Shown here piece by piece: positions 9,064 to 18,670 of a stretch of DNA of 64,000 nt. The notes under the pieces were generated by a model. That model saw only the letters and a list, made by a program, of their open reading frames with translations, searched no databases and was not told the origin of the DNA. The stretch covers positions 1-64,000 of the forward strand of contig WTGB01000130.1 of assembly GCA_011523735.1 (NCBI GenBank), read 5' to 3'. The translations under genes and the position numbers were made by a program. Within the stretch, counting starts at the first letter, position 1; every line of letters begins with the position of its first letter. The stretch is from Chloroflexota bacterium. Its GTDB lineage: Bacteria > Chloroflexota > Anaerolineae > Aggregatilineales > Phototrophicaceae.

Positions 9064-9557
9064 TCCGACTGGTTTCTTACGCTTTCCTCGCCGCCGTGTT
9101 AGGCGCGGTCATCGGCTACTTGCTGGCGGATGGCTTGCCCGAGGGCGCTGTCGTTGGCGCTCTGCTCGGCGCGAGCATCGGCATCATCATCGCCATGCGG
9201 CGGGCGAGCGGCGGGGCGGGCGCCGCCTTCGAATATGAGGCGGCCGGCATCCATGACGACAATCTGATCACGACAGCGCGGCGCAATCTCGTCCGCGAGG
9301 CTTACCGGGAAACTTATGACAGGTTCTCCCGCGCCGATTTGGAGCGTCGGCTGGGCAGCGCTCGTGGGCGTTTGCTGGCCGACGCCGACTCACGGTCGGA
9401 GCTTGGCGAGCAATTTCACCGGCTAGAATATGGGCAACATGCCAGCGAATACAGAAGTTGGCTGCCGCCCCAGGATAAGGCGCAAGCTTATGACTTGCAG
9501 ATGCCGCCCGGCATCCGCAAGCGCAAGGAGAAACCCAAACGAAAGCGCTATGGCTGA
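9060..9557 (+). CDS. Small glycine-zipper membrane protein, paralogue 3 of 3, with long basic tail
   Basis: 165 residues starting at TTG within the overlap TTGA. The head (FLAAVLGAVIGYLLADGLPEGAVVGALLGASIGIIIAM) matches the two upstream genes. The tail of about 110 residues is charged, predicted helical and ends in a Lys/Arg cluster (RKRKEKPKRKRYG) that might contact nucleic acid or phospholipid. The three genes differ mainly in tail length, as if one membrane anchor had been fitted with different cytoplasmic parts. The 3' end overlaps the convergent DUF3179 gene by 10 bases. Confidence 0.6.
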   Translation: MIRLVSYAFLAAVLGAVIGYLLADGLPEGAVVGALLGASIGIIIAMRRASGGAGAAFEYEAAGIHDDNLITTARRNLVREAYRETYDRFSRADLERRLGSARGRLLADADSRSELGEQFHRLEYGQHASEYRSWLPPQDKAQAYDLQMPPGIRKRKEKPKRKRYG

Positions 9558-11317
9558 GCCTCAGCGCCATAGACCAGCGTGTCCGGATAGAAGCCGAACC
9601 AGCCGAACCAGAATGCCAGGTGCCCGCCGATGCGTTTGAGGCGCTCGCCATCCGCCGCGATGAGCGCTTCTTCGGTGACCTGCCAGTTGCGCCCGTCATC
9701 GCTGAGCAGGGTCAGGCTGTCATCGCCGGGGCTGAAGACCAGTCCCCCGCTTTCATAGGCGCGCACGGCTGCACCACCCGGCTCGAAAAAGTCGCGCTCG
9801 GGGCTGGCTTCGGCGATGATGACGACATCGGTTTGTCCGACGCGGTCGTTGATGATGCGCTCGGGGATGATCGCCGCCAGCGGATAGGCTTTTGCCTCTC
9901 CTTGCAGGCGCAGGGCGAAGACCATTTCCTTGTTTTGGATAAGCGCGGTATCTTGCTGCCAGGACGGAAACATCAACTCAGCGCTGTTGAAATAGTCGCT
10001 GTAGGCGGCGCCGTTGGTGTAATTGCGCAGAAAACCGGTATCGAGGCTGAGCACGCTGGTATCGGGATGCGCCTCCAGCCAACTTGCCCAGTCCGTGACA
10101 ACCACCGGCAAGACATCAAGGACGATGCCGCTGGTAGCGAGCGGACCAAAAGCCGGTTCGCCAGTGATGGCGTTCCAGATGGTATCGGTGTTGCGATCGT
10201 ACATCAGCTTGTTCGAACGCATCAGCAAACCCGAAGAGCCAAACTCGAGGGCAGTGTCGCCCAGCACGATGCTTTCGCCATTGAGGTCGGTGTAGGCCAG
10301 GTCGGCGATATCGACATCATAGAGCACGCCGGCGCCGCAGAGGGTGCAATAAGCCAGCATGACCGGCTTGCCCCATATTTGGCCTTGAGGACCTACGCTA
10401 AGAGCCTCGTCGCCGATGGCGAGATCCGGCAATTCGGGCGGGGCAACCGCGCCGTCATTCTCAATCCAGGAGACATCTGCGGCAGCCAGCCAACCTGAAC
10501 GCGGGCAATCAGCCGAACGCCCGTAAATCAGCAGCCAGTCTTCGCCAGAGCGCGCGCGAACTTCAAAGGGAGTTGGCGCGCGGAAGTGGCAGACCAGTTC
10601 GCCATTAGGCTCGGCATAGAGCGGCGCCTTGCCGAATACATCGTTGAACATCTCATGCCAATTCAAAAGGCGCAAGGGATAGGCGCGGCTGTCGCCATCT
10701 ATGCTCACGCCGAAGACCAATTCATCAGCAGCCGGATAGCTGCAATCGCCGTCGCGGCAGAACTCTTCATGCCGATGACCTTCGTCTCTAGCTTCTTCGG
10801 GGCTTATCTGCCGAGCATTAACCAAGGACGGGATGCCATCGACGGTCACGCCGCCCCAGACCGGCTCAACCATATTGATCCTTGCCGTCTGCATAACACC
10901 GGGCAGGAAGAAACGCGTGAATTCCGGATCCACGAAGGCCGCCAGCATCTGCCCTTTGAAGTCATCGTAATGCGGCGGCAGGGCAATATCATTGGCGCCC
11001 GCCCATTCGAAGTACCCTTGCCAGTCCATCTGTTCTCCCGTGAGGGTATTGAGGGCGGCGATGACGCTTCTGTGCAGTTCAGCGCTGCGGGCGAAATAGG
11101 CGATATCAACCAGCGGCGCGATATATAATGGGTCCCCTGAAGTGGCGATGGCATCAAACACCGCAAGGTCAATTAGGCGTCCGCGACTCGCGTCAAACGC
11201 GGAACCCAGCATTTGAATCATAGTCTTGCGATAGTTGTCGGCGTCGTAGTCAAGCGCGCTGACCGCCGGCATGAGCAGCAAGACAATTACCAGGACAAAT
11301 CCCGCGAAGCGTTTCAT
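9548..11317 (-). CDS. Secreted DUF3179 protein with an inserted SH3-like segment
   Basis: 589 residues with a signal peptide (MKRFAGFVLVIVLLLMPAVSA). The DUF3179 family core is visible: AYPLRLLNWHEMFND, then YCTLCGAG in place of the usual CPLCNS, then FGSSGLLMRSNKLMYD, and YPLAAIIPERIIND plus the terminal FWFGWFGFYPDT near the end. Between the first strand block and the cysteine motif lies an insert of roughly 60-70 residues (LVCHFRAPTPFEVR to GWLAAADVSW) resembling a bacterial SH3 domain. The N-terminal 150 residues are a helical module absent from the two shorter paralogues at 51513 and 52787. The two cysteines could bind metal or form a redox pair; no activity is established. ATG 11317 follows AGGAGA. 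Confidence 0.75.
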   Translation of the reverse strand: MKRFAGFVLVIVLLLMPAVSALDYDADNYRKTMIQMLGSAFDASRGRLIDLAVFDAIATSGDPLYIAPLVDIAYFARSAELHRSVIAALNTLTGEQMDWQGYFEWAGANDIALPPHYDDFKGQMLAAFVDPEFTRFFLPGVMQTARINMVEPVWGGVTVDGIPSLVNARQISPEEARDEGHRHEEFCRDGDCSYPAADELVFGVSIDGDSRAYPLRLLNWHEMFNDVFGKAPLYAEPNGELVCHFRAPTPFEVRARSGEDWLLIYGRSADCPRSGWLAAADVSWIENDGAVAPPELPDLAIGDEALSVGPQGQIWGKPVMLAYCTLCGAGVLYDVDIADLAYTDLNGESIVLGDTALEFGSSGLLMRSNKLMYDRNTDTIWNAITGEPAFGPLATSGIVLDVLPVVVTDWASWLEAHPDTSVLSLDTGFLRNYTNGAAYSDYFNSAELMFPSWQQDTALIQNKEMVFALRLQGEAKAYPLAAIIPERIINDRVGQTDVVIIAEASPERDFFEPGGAAVRAYESGGLVFSPGDDSLTLLSDDGRNWQVTEEALIAADGERLKRIGGHLAFWFGWFGFYPDTLVYGAEAQP

Positions 11318-11413
11318 TGGACAGTCTCCTATCTCGTTTCGGCTCTGCGCTATAGGCTAACGTATAAATCTTGCGGAAGTATTGTCTCGCCAGAGCGCAG
11401 CGGGACTCGCATC

Positions 11414-13822
11414 TTAAGAGCGCGGATTGCGCACGCGAATGGCGCCGAGCACAACAGTATCATCCTGCGCGCCTTCCACGTTGGTCAAGACATCGTAGCG
11501 GATGGCGAAGGGCAGCTCGTACCAGCCAGTCAGCACGCGGTATTCGCCAGGCGACAATTTGCTGGCATCCAGTTTCAGGGTCTCGGTCAATTCGCTGCCA
11601 GCGGCGATCTCGCCGAAGGAGCGGTCATCGGGACGGTCGCTGACCGGCAGCCCATTCTCATCCAGGATATGAATGAAACGCACATCCTCGTTGGAACGAT
11701 CGGATTCAAAGCGCCACCATAGACGAATGGCGACCTCGTCGTCGAATTGTTTAGGCAGGTAGTAGCCAGCGAGCTCAATGCCGTCGGCGATGCGAATAGG
11801 ATCGTAGATGGCGCCATTAGTCAGGATACGGGTATCGACGCTATCGACGGTCACGCTTTGGCAGAGCAGCAACTCGGTATTGATGCGTTCGGGGCATGGC
11901 GGATCGAGAGCGATGCGAAAGGTATGGTAGCCGCCGCGAGCGATTGGCAGGGGAATTGAGACGGGAATCCGGCCGTTGACCTGCAACGTTTGCAGCGGTG
12001 TGCCATTAAGCGACAAATGCACACGCCGGTTGACCGCTTCCAATATCGCGCTGAACTCCATCCAGCCGGGCTGTTCCTTGTAAATATAGGTCACATGAGA
12101 TTGACCGTCCCACTTCGTCGAGTGCAGTTTCGGCGTCCGCTCCGGCGAGAATGGCGTTTCGAACAGGGCGTAGCGCTCATCTTCATAAAATGGCTCGCCC
12201 AGCCACTGTCGCGCTCGCGGCAAGAGTTCGGGTTGCCCGCTTTGCAGCGCGCGAATCTTGTTGACGATCACCACATCAGCATCAGCACCGTTAAGTAGCG
12301 TCGGGCGAAAACTGGCGAGCAATTCGAGGCGGGCGGGATCAACTGGCGTGATACGGGCATCGTGCCCCGCGATCAAAGGCTTGTTATGGGCGGTCTGCAA
12401 ATACATAGATTCCTTCGCCGCCAGCAGGTTGTCATACGGCGCATTGTAAATAGCGCGTATATCTCGCCGCCCTCGCAGATTATGGATGGCGCGGGGAATC
12501 TCTGCCGGCACAGTAGGGAACTGGGCAAAAAGTCTATAGTCTTCGACAAGAAAGACGACACAAAGAACAGCGAATGCCATACGACCGTAAGGGTATCGCC
12601 TGGCTAGCAAGCGACTGGACCAGACTTCCGACAGACCATAGCCGGTCAAGAGCGCGAACATCGCGGCAAAGAGGAACATAAAACGGCCCGGCGCGCGCGC
12701 CAACTCGAATATTGGCAGGTCCATGACAAGGGCGAAAGGCAGAGGCAAGACCGCATCATAGCCCACGATTTTTGCCGTAAATGCTTGATCATAGATCTTT
12801 AGAACTGGACCCAAAGCCAGCAGCCAGGCCACAAAGGCGACAAACAGCCACCAGCGCGCGGCGCGCCGACGGCTGATGCCGATAATCGCCAAAACGCCAC
12901 CAATAACCCCGATGTAGCTGGAGCCTTCTCCCAGATTGGTACCCAAGACTTGTGCCGAATGCCGGGCGATATCCGCCCAGAATGGATTGGCAAAAGAAGG
13001 CGAAACGAGACCCAGCAGATCAATGCTGTAGCGCAGGTAGCCCCCCATCGAGATGACGCGCGATGCGCTTAGCGTCCCGGCAAGTATTGGCGAGAGAAAT
13101 AGCAGCAAGAGCAAGCAGCCAACGGTAACAATGCCAGCGCAGCGAACCATGCCGACATAATCACGGCGAGAGATCCGCGCAACCATGAACAGTCCGGTAA
13201 ATGGCGCTAGCGTGTAAATGAGTAGCAAGGTGTGGCCCATGGCGGCTAATAGGAAGAATAGCAGCGCAATTAGATAGCGACGCGCGCCGCCATAATCAGC
13301 GTATTCAAAGAAGAAGATGATGAACAGCGGCAGAGGCCACTGTACCAGCAAGCCGATGTGCCCGTCAAAGAGGTGCCCCTGCATCGTCGGGAAGACCATG
13401 TAAACCAGACCGGCGAAAAACGCTGGGAAATTGTGCCCAGCGGGCAGCCAGCGCCGAGCCAGCAGGAACAGCGACAGACCATTCATGCAAAGAACAAGGA
13501 TGAGCCCAAGGTTGTAGGCTGCGGCGAGGGGCATCACATAGGCGAATAGCCAATAGGGAAAGAACTGCAGAGGGCAAGCCCAAAGTTGAATCGCGGCGAA
13601 GCCTTCCGGATGGCCCAGCAGGGACTGCGCAAGAATGTCCCCGCCATTTTGCGCCACAGTCTTGTACCACCAGATGTGACGCGCCATCTCATAGACATCG
13701 CCGGTTTCACTGCCGAGGAAGCGGGTCGAAAACGAGCCGATGACAGGCGATGCCAGATAGACCGCAACAAGCAGGTATGCGAGGGCGGGCAAAGCAAATC
13801 GGTAGTCAAGACGCCTCAACAA
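11414..13822 (-). CDS. Large polytopic membrane protein, GT-C glycosyltransferase-like
   Basis: 802 residues. The first 450 or so contain about ten to twelve membrane helices, starting with YRFALPALAYLLVAVYLASP. The first extracytoplasmic loop has an acidic pattern (GSETGDVYEMARHIWW) of the kind that carries the catalytic Asp/Glu in GT-C enzymes using lipid-linked sugars. The last 300 residues form a soluble, mainly beta region outside the membrane. Similar GT-C-like proteins make surface polysaccharides or glycoproteins, but acceptor and donor cannot be told. The start is TTG at 13822, preceded by GAGGA seven bases upstream; no ATG fits. Confidence 0.55.
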   Translation of the reverse strand: MLRRLDYRFALPALAYLLVAVYLASPVIGSFSTRFLGSETGDVYEMARHIWWYKTVAQNGGDILAQSLLGHPEGFAAIQLWACPLQFFPYWLFAYVMPLAAAYNLGLILVLCMNGLSLFLLARRWLPAGHNFPAFFAGLVYMVFPTMQGHLFDGHIGLLVQWPLPLFIIFFFEYADYGGARRYLIALLFFLLAAMGHTLLLIYTLAPFTGLFMVARISRRDYVGMVRCAGIVTVGCLLLLLFLSPILAGTLSASRVISMGGYLRYSIDLLGLVSPSFANPFWADIARHSAQVLGTNLGEGSSYIGVIGGVLAIIGISRRRAARWWLFVAFVAWLLALGPVLKIYDQAFTAKIVGYDAVLPLPFALVMDLPIFELARAPGRFMFLFAAMFALLTGYGLSEVWSSRLLARRYPYGRMAFAVLCVVFLVEDYRLFAQFPTVPAEIPRAIHNLRGRRDIRAIYNAPYDNLLAAKESMYLQTAHNKPLIAGHDARITPVDPARLELLASFRPTLLNGADADVVIVNKIRALQSGQPELLPRARQWLGEPFYEDERYALFETPFSPERTPKLHSTKWDGQSHVTYIYKEQPGWMEFSAILEAVNRRVHLSLNGTPLQTLQVNGRIPVSIPLPIARGGYHTFRIALDPPCPERINTELLLCQSVTVDSVDTRILTNGAIYDPIRIADGIELAGYYLPKQFDDEVAIRLWWRFESDRSNEDVRFIHILDENGLPVSDRPDDRSFGEIAAGSELTETLKLDASKLSPGEYRVLTGWYELPFAIRYDVLTNVEGAQDDTVVLGAIRVRNPRS

Positions 13823-13905
13823 TGGTCATCCTCAGTGGCAGGCATTGGACGCAGGTGAATACTCAGTTTTGATCTCGCCTTTACTTTCGACAAGTCCATG
13901 AGCCT

Positions 13906-14406
13906 TCAATCGATAGCTTCGGCCGATAGCAGCAGGCGGGCATGAGCGCTGCGATAGATCCGATAGGGCGCCTCGTGCCGGAAACTCAGGAAAACTTCGC
14001 GAGTCACATGGAGGCTGCTGCCGCCGATGCGGATAAGATAGTTGTCGCCGTGTCGTCCCCGGCGCAGGACACGTTCCACATCGCCGTCCAGCACCTCGAT
14101 ATTGCCAGCGCGCAAATCACTGCCCAAGCGCATAAATGCCCGCCCCACTATGCCGACCAGAATCGCGTTGACCACGATCAACAGCGCCCCTGCCATGGCG
14201 AGAATCTGGTTCTGATTGCGCTGCCCGAAATAGAGCAAGCTGGTGGCTAGGATGACAAATGCAAAAAAGACAATAACAGCGATTATGAGTTGCCGCCGTC
14301 TCGCACGTTTCATGCGTTCGGCTTGCACCCGGCTAAGCTCGCCCGAGCGGTTCGCCTGCAGATCGGCTTCGCTAAAGCGCATCGCTCGCATCAAGGCGCT
14401 CGTCAT
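13906..14406 (-). CDS. Two-TM membrane protein of unknown function, coupled to MscS
   Basis: 166 residues. A basic cytoplasmic N-terminus (ERMKRARRRQ) is followed by two membrane helices (about 40-60 and 68-90), then a soluble beta-rich C-terminal part of about 70 residues. Its ATG overlaps the stop codon of the upstream mechanosensitive channel gene by four bases, so the two proteins are probably made together. I do not recognise the family. Confidence 0.55.
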   Translation of the reverse strand: MTSALMRAMRFSEADLQANRSGELSRVQAERMKRARRRQLIIAVIVFFAFVILATSLLYFGQRNQNQILAMAGALLIVVNAILVGIVGRAFMRLGSDLRAGNIEVLDGDVERVLRRGRHGDNYLIRIGGSSLHVTREVFLSFRHEAPYRIYRSAHARLLLSAEAID

Positions 14407-15587
14407 CGCTGGTCTGATCCTTTTGTATCATCCGGCTCCATATCCGGCGGCGCTTGTGTGGTTTCCGTCTGCGTCTCAAGTGTTTGCGGGGGCGAATGAG
14501 TCTCAGGCGTAGATTCGATATAGACTGATTGGCTGGGGAAAGCGAAGTCGATGCCGAGGCGCTCGACGATGCCCATGACCTCGAGGAATACGGTTTCCTT
14601 CCGCGCGGTGAACTCTTTCCAGTCAGTGAGCAGCACTTGAGCGATAACGCGCACATTGAGCGAGCTGGAGTCGAAGTCAACAAAGTGGACGATGACTGAT
14701 TCGGGGTCGACATCGTCCGTATTCTGCAGCAATTCACGAATCTCGGCGATAGCCTGGCGCATCTGGTCGGCAGTGGTGCTGTAGGTGAAAGTCAAGGTGA
14801 CATCAAAGCGGCGCTTTTCCATGCGCGACAAATTTAAGACTACGGCGTCTGTCAATTGATTGTTGGGCACCGTAAGCAGAGCTTGATCGAGTTGCCGAAC
14901 GCGAGTGGAGCGGACGCCAACCGATTCGACGATGCCGGACAAGGTTGGGGTGCGGATGAAGTCGCCAACCTTGAAAGGATTATCAGAGACGATCGCCGCG
15001 AAGCCGAACATATTGCTAACAGTATTCTGCGAAGCCAATGAGATGCCGATGCCGACCACGCCAAGTGAGGCGATCAAGGCGGCGACATCGAAGTGCAGTT
15101 CTTGCAGGACGAAGATGGCGCCCAAAGCAATGATGAGGAATTTGACCAGCGTATTCAGAAAGGGCAGCAGACGCTCGGGTATCGTCCAGCCGGTGATACG
15201 GGCAAAAGCTTCCGGGCGCAGCGTGACAACCTCAAACCAGCGGACAATGGCGAAGAACATGGCGCTAATCAGCAAGGCGCGGCCGACCGTCAAGGCAATC
15301 TCCTTGACTTCGATGTCGAAGGCGAAAAGGAATGTGACCAGGATCAGCGAGAAACCGACCACCGCCAAACGCAAGGGTGAGACGCTGGCTTCCAGCAGGC
15401 GGTCATCAATATCGCTCGCGCTGCGGCGGACAAGTACGCGTAAGGGCCGCAGCAGAATAGCTGTCAGTATCACGCGCAGCAGCAGAATCAATATCAACGC
15501 GACCACAAATGGAAAGACATCTATCGCGATTCTTTGAACAAATGCCGGCTGCTCGCGCAGAAATGGCAGCAAGTCAAGAAAATCCAT
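14403..15587 (-). CDS. MscS-family mechanosensitive ion channel
   Basis: 394 residues. Four membrane helices precede the MscS signature: the pore-lining helix (about residues 160-190) with ALIASLGVVGIGISLASQNTVSN, then the beta domain with FKVGDFIRTPTLSGIVESVGVRSTRVR and VPNNQLTDAVVLNLSR. The cytoplasmic alpha/beta domain ends near 345 and a disordered Pro/Thr/Glu-rich tail follows. Channels of this kind open under membrane tension and release solutes during hypo-osmotic shock. The downstream two-TM gene overlaps its stop codon. Confidence 0.88.
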   Translation of the reverse strand: MDFLDLLPFLREQPAFVQRIAIDVFPFVVALILILLLRVILTAILLRPLRVLVRRSASDIDDRLLEASVSPLRLAVVGFSLILVTFLFAFDIEVKEIALTVGRALLISAMFFAIVRWFEVVTLRPEAFARITGWTIPERLLPFLNTLVKFLIIALGAIFVLQELHFDVAALIASLGVVGIGISLASQNTVSNMFGFAAIVSDNPFKVGDFIRTPTLSGIVESVGVRSTRVRQLDQALLTVPNNQLTDAVVLNLSRMEKRRFDVTLTFTYSTTADQMRQAIAEIRELLQNTDDVDPESVIVHFVDFDSSSLNVRVIAQVLLTDWKEFTARKETVFLEVMGIVERLGIDFAFPSQSVYIESTPETHSPPQTLETQTETTQAPPDMEPDDTKGSDQR

Positions 15588-15666
15588 CTATGGTTCAAAC
15601 CTCTAGATCTGACAAGTTTTATTCTACGCTTGCCACGATGATTTGCAAGCGAGAGGCGGACCGGCA

Positions 15667-15777
15667 GTGGTGAATTTGCTGGATACTAAATCGTTGGTAG
15701 GGACAATCTACTCGGTCGCCCACGTTTCCAGGTACAGTTTTCGGGCGACTTAATAAGTCGCCCCTACATTGCCTTGC
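15667..15777. repeat. Interspersed intergenic repeat, copy A (full length)
   Basis: About 110 bases starting GTGGTGAATTTGCTGGATAC and ending CCCTACATTGCCTTGC. It contains a perfect palindrome at 15743-15763 with 10-base arms GGGCGACTTA and TAAGTCGCCC. The same sequence recurs at 19529-19635 (same strand) and, inverted and enlarged, at 34158-34290. No ORF lies inside, so it resembles a MITE- or REP-like element. Confidence 0.75.
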
Positions 15778-15808
15778 ATGGGAAAGCAGGGGGACAATCG
15801 TTATCGCT

Positions 15809-16135
15809 TCAAAGCTGAAAGCCGTTGCGATAATCGACGACTTTCCGTTCATAGTCATCGACATAACGCCGGAGTTTGTTTTCCAGTTCGTCCCATTCGT
15901 CGCTGAGGAAAAGGCGGCGGAGGGTATCTGAACTTTCCGTGACAAATTCGATCTTGCGACGGGGATAATCGCCATAGGCGACATGCCATACCATGTGCAT
16001 ATAAACACCCAGCTTTTGAATCGCGGGTACGAAGCTGCTGAGCATGTAGCGATAGTATTGGTCTTGTTTCTCGGGTTTGATATTATAGAATAAGATGAGC
16101 TTATATCTGGGCCTGATATGCTGAAACGATGCCAT
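15809..16135 (-). CDS. Small dimeric alpha/beta-barrel-like protein, unknown function
   Basis: The 108-residue product (YKLILFYNIKPEKQDQYYRY near the start, KIEFVTESSDTLRRLFLSDEW in the middle) has the strand-helix-strand pattern of dimeric alpha/beta-barrel proteins such as the NIPSNAP or EthD groups, which act as small oxygenases or binding proteins. The ATG at 16135 is preferred over an upstream start at 16168 because the extra 11 residues do not look like part of the fold. It stands alone on the minus strand. Confidence 0.5.
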   Translation of the reverse strand: MASFQHIRPRYKLILFYNIKPEKQDQYYRYMLSSFVPAIQKLGVYMHMVWHVAYGDYPRRKIEFVTESSDTLRRLFLSDEWDELENKLRRYVDDYERKVVDYRNGFQL

Positions 16136-16284
16136 AATTGGTTGACCGCAGTCGGATTTTGAACTCACCCTACTCTATCATAGAATCCCTCGACGTGGTA
16201 TGGCGCTTGTCGCATCGGTCTGCTGCGCCGCGCGTCCCGGAAAGCGCTAGGTGAGCCGGGACAGGTAAGACGGGAATCTCAACC

Positions 16285-18663
16285 ATGCATGACCTGCAAC
16301 GGGCAATTCAAGATTTACGACAACGCGCGCAAGCAACCGCTGATCCGCAAGCGCTGAGCGAATTGGAACAGGAAGCTCGCGACCTGCTGATGGAGGCGAA
16401 GAACACGCCGCTTGAGCAGATGGCGCAAGCGCTCTTCGCCGAAATCGCGGGCAGCCAATCGACCCAGGCGCGGCCAAATACGGCGGCGCTGCGCGGTCTG
16501 GTGCGGCGAGCCCGTATCCGCATCGAGATCGCTGGCGATGACGATGACATAGACGAGGCCATTGATATTCTCGCCGACGCCCTGCGCATGGACGCCGGCA
16601 ACAACGATGTGATCAACCTGTTGCAGCAGGCCGGATCACATAGCGCGCAAGCCCGGCAGCGGGTCCAGGAAATATTTGATCGGCACGATGTCAGGTCGGC
16701 GCCATCCAGGGAGTCGAGCGAAGCTTCGGCGCCCCGGGCTTCAACTTCGGGCGCGCTTGAGACGGATCGGGAAACAAGGTCTCGCCCAACCTACGGGCGC
16801 GCTGCTGATTATCCACCGCGCGAGCAAACCTCAAGAGACCGGACCCACCAGACGGCGGAAGAGCGCCCCCTGCCCACGACAGATCCTCTCGACGAACTAC
16901 TGAAAAGCCTGACCGAGAGCTATTACTCGGGCGACTATCAGCAGACGATTGATGTCGCCAACCGCATCTTGTCGCTGCAGTCGAATAATGCCACCGCCCT
17001 CGAATACCGGGAGAAATCTGAAGACAATCTCATACGCGGCATCGTGCCCGATCATCGCATCCCCTTTGAAGCGCGCGTGGCTTACAACCGGGCGAATTCC
17101 CTGGTCCGCGCCGGGAATTACGAACAGGCATCGGGACTGTATCGCGAGGCGCGTGAACTGGCGGAACGCGACGGCATCCTGACCTGGAAAGATGTCGAAC
17201 AGGCGCTCCTGGATATCCAGGATTTGGCGCTTGCTCGCGAGTTATTGGCTGATGGCGACCGGCTGATGGCGAATGACAACTGGACGGAAGCGCTGCGCAA
17301 ATATGAAGGCGCGCTGCGCGTCGTGCCGAATGACCCGCAAGCCGAAGAACGCCTGGAGATGATCCGGCGCATCCAGCGCGATTATGACCAGATCGCGGTC
17401 AGTATGAATACCATCGGCGGCACGCTGGAAGAACAGGTGGCGCAGATCGCCGGTGTCCGCGCCCTGCTGTCACATGCGCGGCAGTTGCTGCCCAACAGCC
17501 AGCGCCTGGCGCAGATGCAGCAGGAGATGGACAACAAGCTCGCCAGCATCCGCAGCCAGGTGAATGACCAGGCGCAGCTGTCGCTGAACCACGCGGGGAA
17601 TTCCACAACGCTGGACGAGCGCATCTTGCTGTTGAACGCGGCGATCAAGCTGCTGGAATTGGGCTTGGAACTGGACCCGACGGATAGCACCTTCTCCGAA
17701 TTGCTGATGCGGTCGCGGAATCAGCAAGCCGATATTTCCCGCGCGCAGCAGTCCATACGGCGGGCGCAGTCCCTCGTCTCGCAGAACTTCGATGCCGAAT
17801 TGGCGCAGGCGCGGCAAATGCTGGCGGAAATGGTGGGCGATTTTGCGCAAGACGAGCGTTATCGCGCCACGGTGAACGACTTGTTTACGCGATATCTTGA
17901 ACGGGCTGAGGAGGCGCTGCAAGATGGCAGCACGCGCGAGGCGCGAGCCTGGCTGGATGCGATGCGGGACGATCCCTTCCGCGTCCTCGGGCGGCGCGCC
18001 GATATCTCCCGCATTGACGGCGTGATTCGCAGTCGCCGCAATCGCGGCCGGCTGGTGTCGCTGGTCTTATTCATCATCATTATCGGCATCGCTGGCGCCG
18101 CCGCTTTCCTCACTCGGCCGCAGTGGGAGGCGGTGCTTTTCCCGACGCCAACCGAGACGCCGACGCCGACCCAGACGCCGACAATCACGCCAACGCCGAC
18201 GGCTACTTTTACGCCGACGGACACCGCGACAGCCACCAACACCGCGACCAATACCGGCACGCCAACGCCGACTTTCACGCCAACCGATACATTTACGCCG
18301 ACCAGTACGCCAACCGCTACCTATACGGCGACGGTCACGCCGACAGCCTCCAATACGCCGACGGCGACCAATACACCGACCGCATCACCGACGCCGGAGG
18401 TGATCTGTCGGGCGGTTGTCCTGAATCTCAACGCGATAAACGTGAGGGCGCGCCCAACAACGAGAACGGGAACGCCTATCGTCGGTTACTTGCCAACCGG
18501 CACAGTGGTTTCGATCTTGAGGCAGGAACGAGAAGAACGCAATCCCGTCGGCGAGATCTGGTACTTCGTCAATGTGACCGTGGATGAGGGCGCGATTTCC
18601 GGGTGGATCCGGAACGATACCGTGGTCGCGGACCGAGCGCGACCCTGCCCGCCCCTGCCTTAA
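16285..18663 (+). CDS. TPR-like protein with one membrane segment, Thr-Pro linker and extracytoplasmic SH3 domain
   Basis: 792 residues. Positions 1 to about 585 are soluble and helical with TPR-like repeats, for example [20 protein letters not shown] near 213 and [20 protein letters not shown] near 328. One membrane helix follows at about 592-612 ([20 protein letters not shown]). After it comes a Thr/Pro-rich linker of about 85 residues and then a C-terminal SH3-type domain (about 710-785, [21 protein letters not shown]). No signal peptide is present, so the TPR part should be cytoplasmic and the SH3 part outside, linking an internal protein complex to the cell envelope. Thr-Pro linkers of this kind are common in Chloroflexota. 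Partners are unknown. Confidence 0.65.
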   Translation: MHDLQRAIQDLRQRAQATADPQALSELEQEARDLLMEAKNTPLEQMAQALFAEIAGSQSTQARPNTAALRGLVRRARIRIEIAGDDDDIDEAIDILADALRMDAGNNDVINLLQQAGSHSAQARQRVQEIFDRHDVRSAPSRESSEASAPRASTSGALETDRETRSRPTYGRAADYPPREQTSRDRTHQTAEERPLPTTDPLDELLKSLTESYYSGDYQQTIDVANRILSLQSNNATALEYREKSEDNLIRGIVPDHRIPFEARVAYNRANSLVRAGNYEQASGLYREARELAERDGILTWKDVEQALLDIQDLALARELLADGDRLMANDNWTEALRKYEGALRVVPNDPQAEERLEMIRRIQRDYDQIAVSMNTIGGTLEEQVAQIAGVRALLSHARQLLPNSQRLAQMQQEMDNKLASIRSQVNDQAQLSLNHAGNSTTLDERILLLNAAIKLLELGLELDPTDSTFSELLMRSRNQQADISRAQQSIRRAQSLVSQNFDAELAQARQMLAEMVGDFAQDERYRATVNDLFTRYLERAEEALQDGSTREARAWLDAMRDDPFRVLGRRADISRIDGVIRSRRNRGRLVSLVLFIIIIGIAGAAAFLTRPQWEAVLFPTPTETPTPTQTPTITPTPTATFTPTDTATATNTATNTGTPTPTFTPTDTFTPTSTPTATYTATVTPTASNTPTATNTPTASPTPEVICRAVVLNLNAINVRARPTTRTGTPIVGYLPTGTVVSILRQEREERNPVGEIWYFVNVTVDEGAISGWIRNDTVVADRARPCPPLP
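18142..18400 (+). repeat. Degenerate ACNCCGACN coding repeat (Thr-Pro linker)
   Basis: A run of imperfect 6- and 12-base units such as ACGCCGACGCC encodes alternating Thr and Pro in the preceding gene. The unit is degenerate and fully in frame, so it is a protein linker rather than a separate DNA element. Confidence 0.8.
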
Positions 18664-18670
18664 AGCGGCA

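Noticed and set aside
18142-18400. Thr-Pro coding repeats considered as a CRISPR-like array
   Set aside because: Units are short, degenerate and in frame, without spacers; they encode a protein linker.
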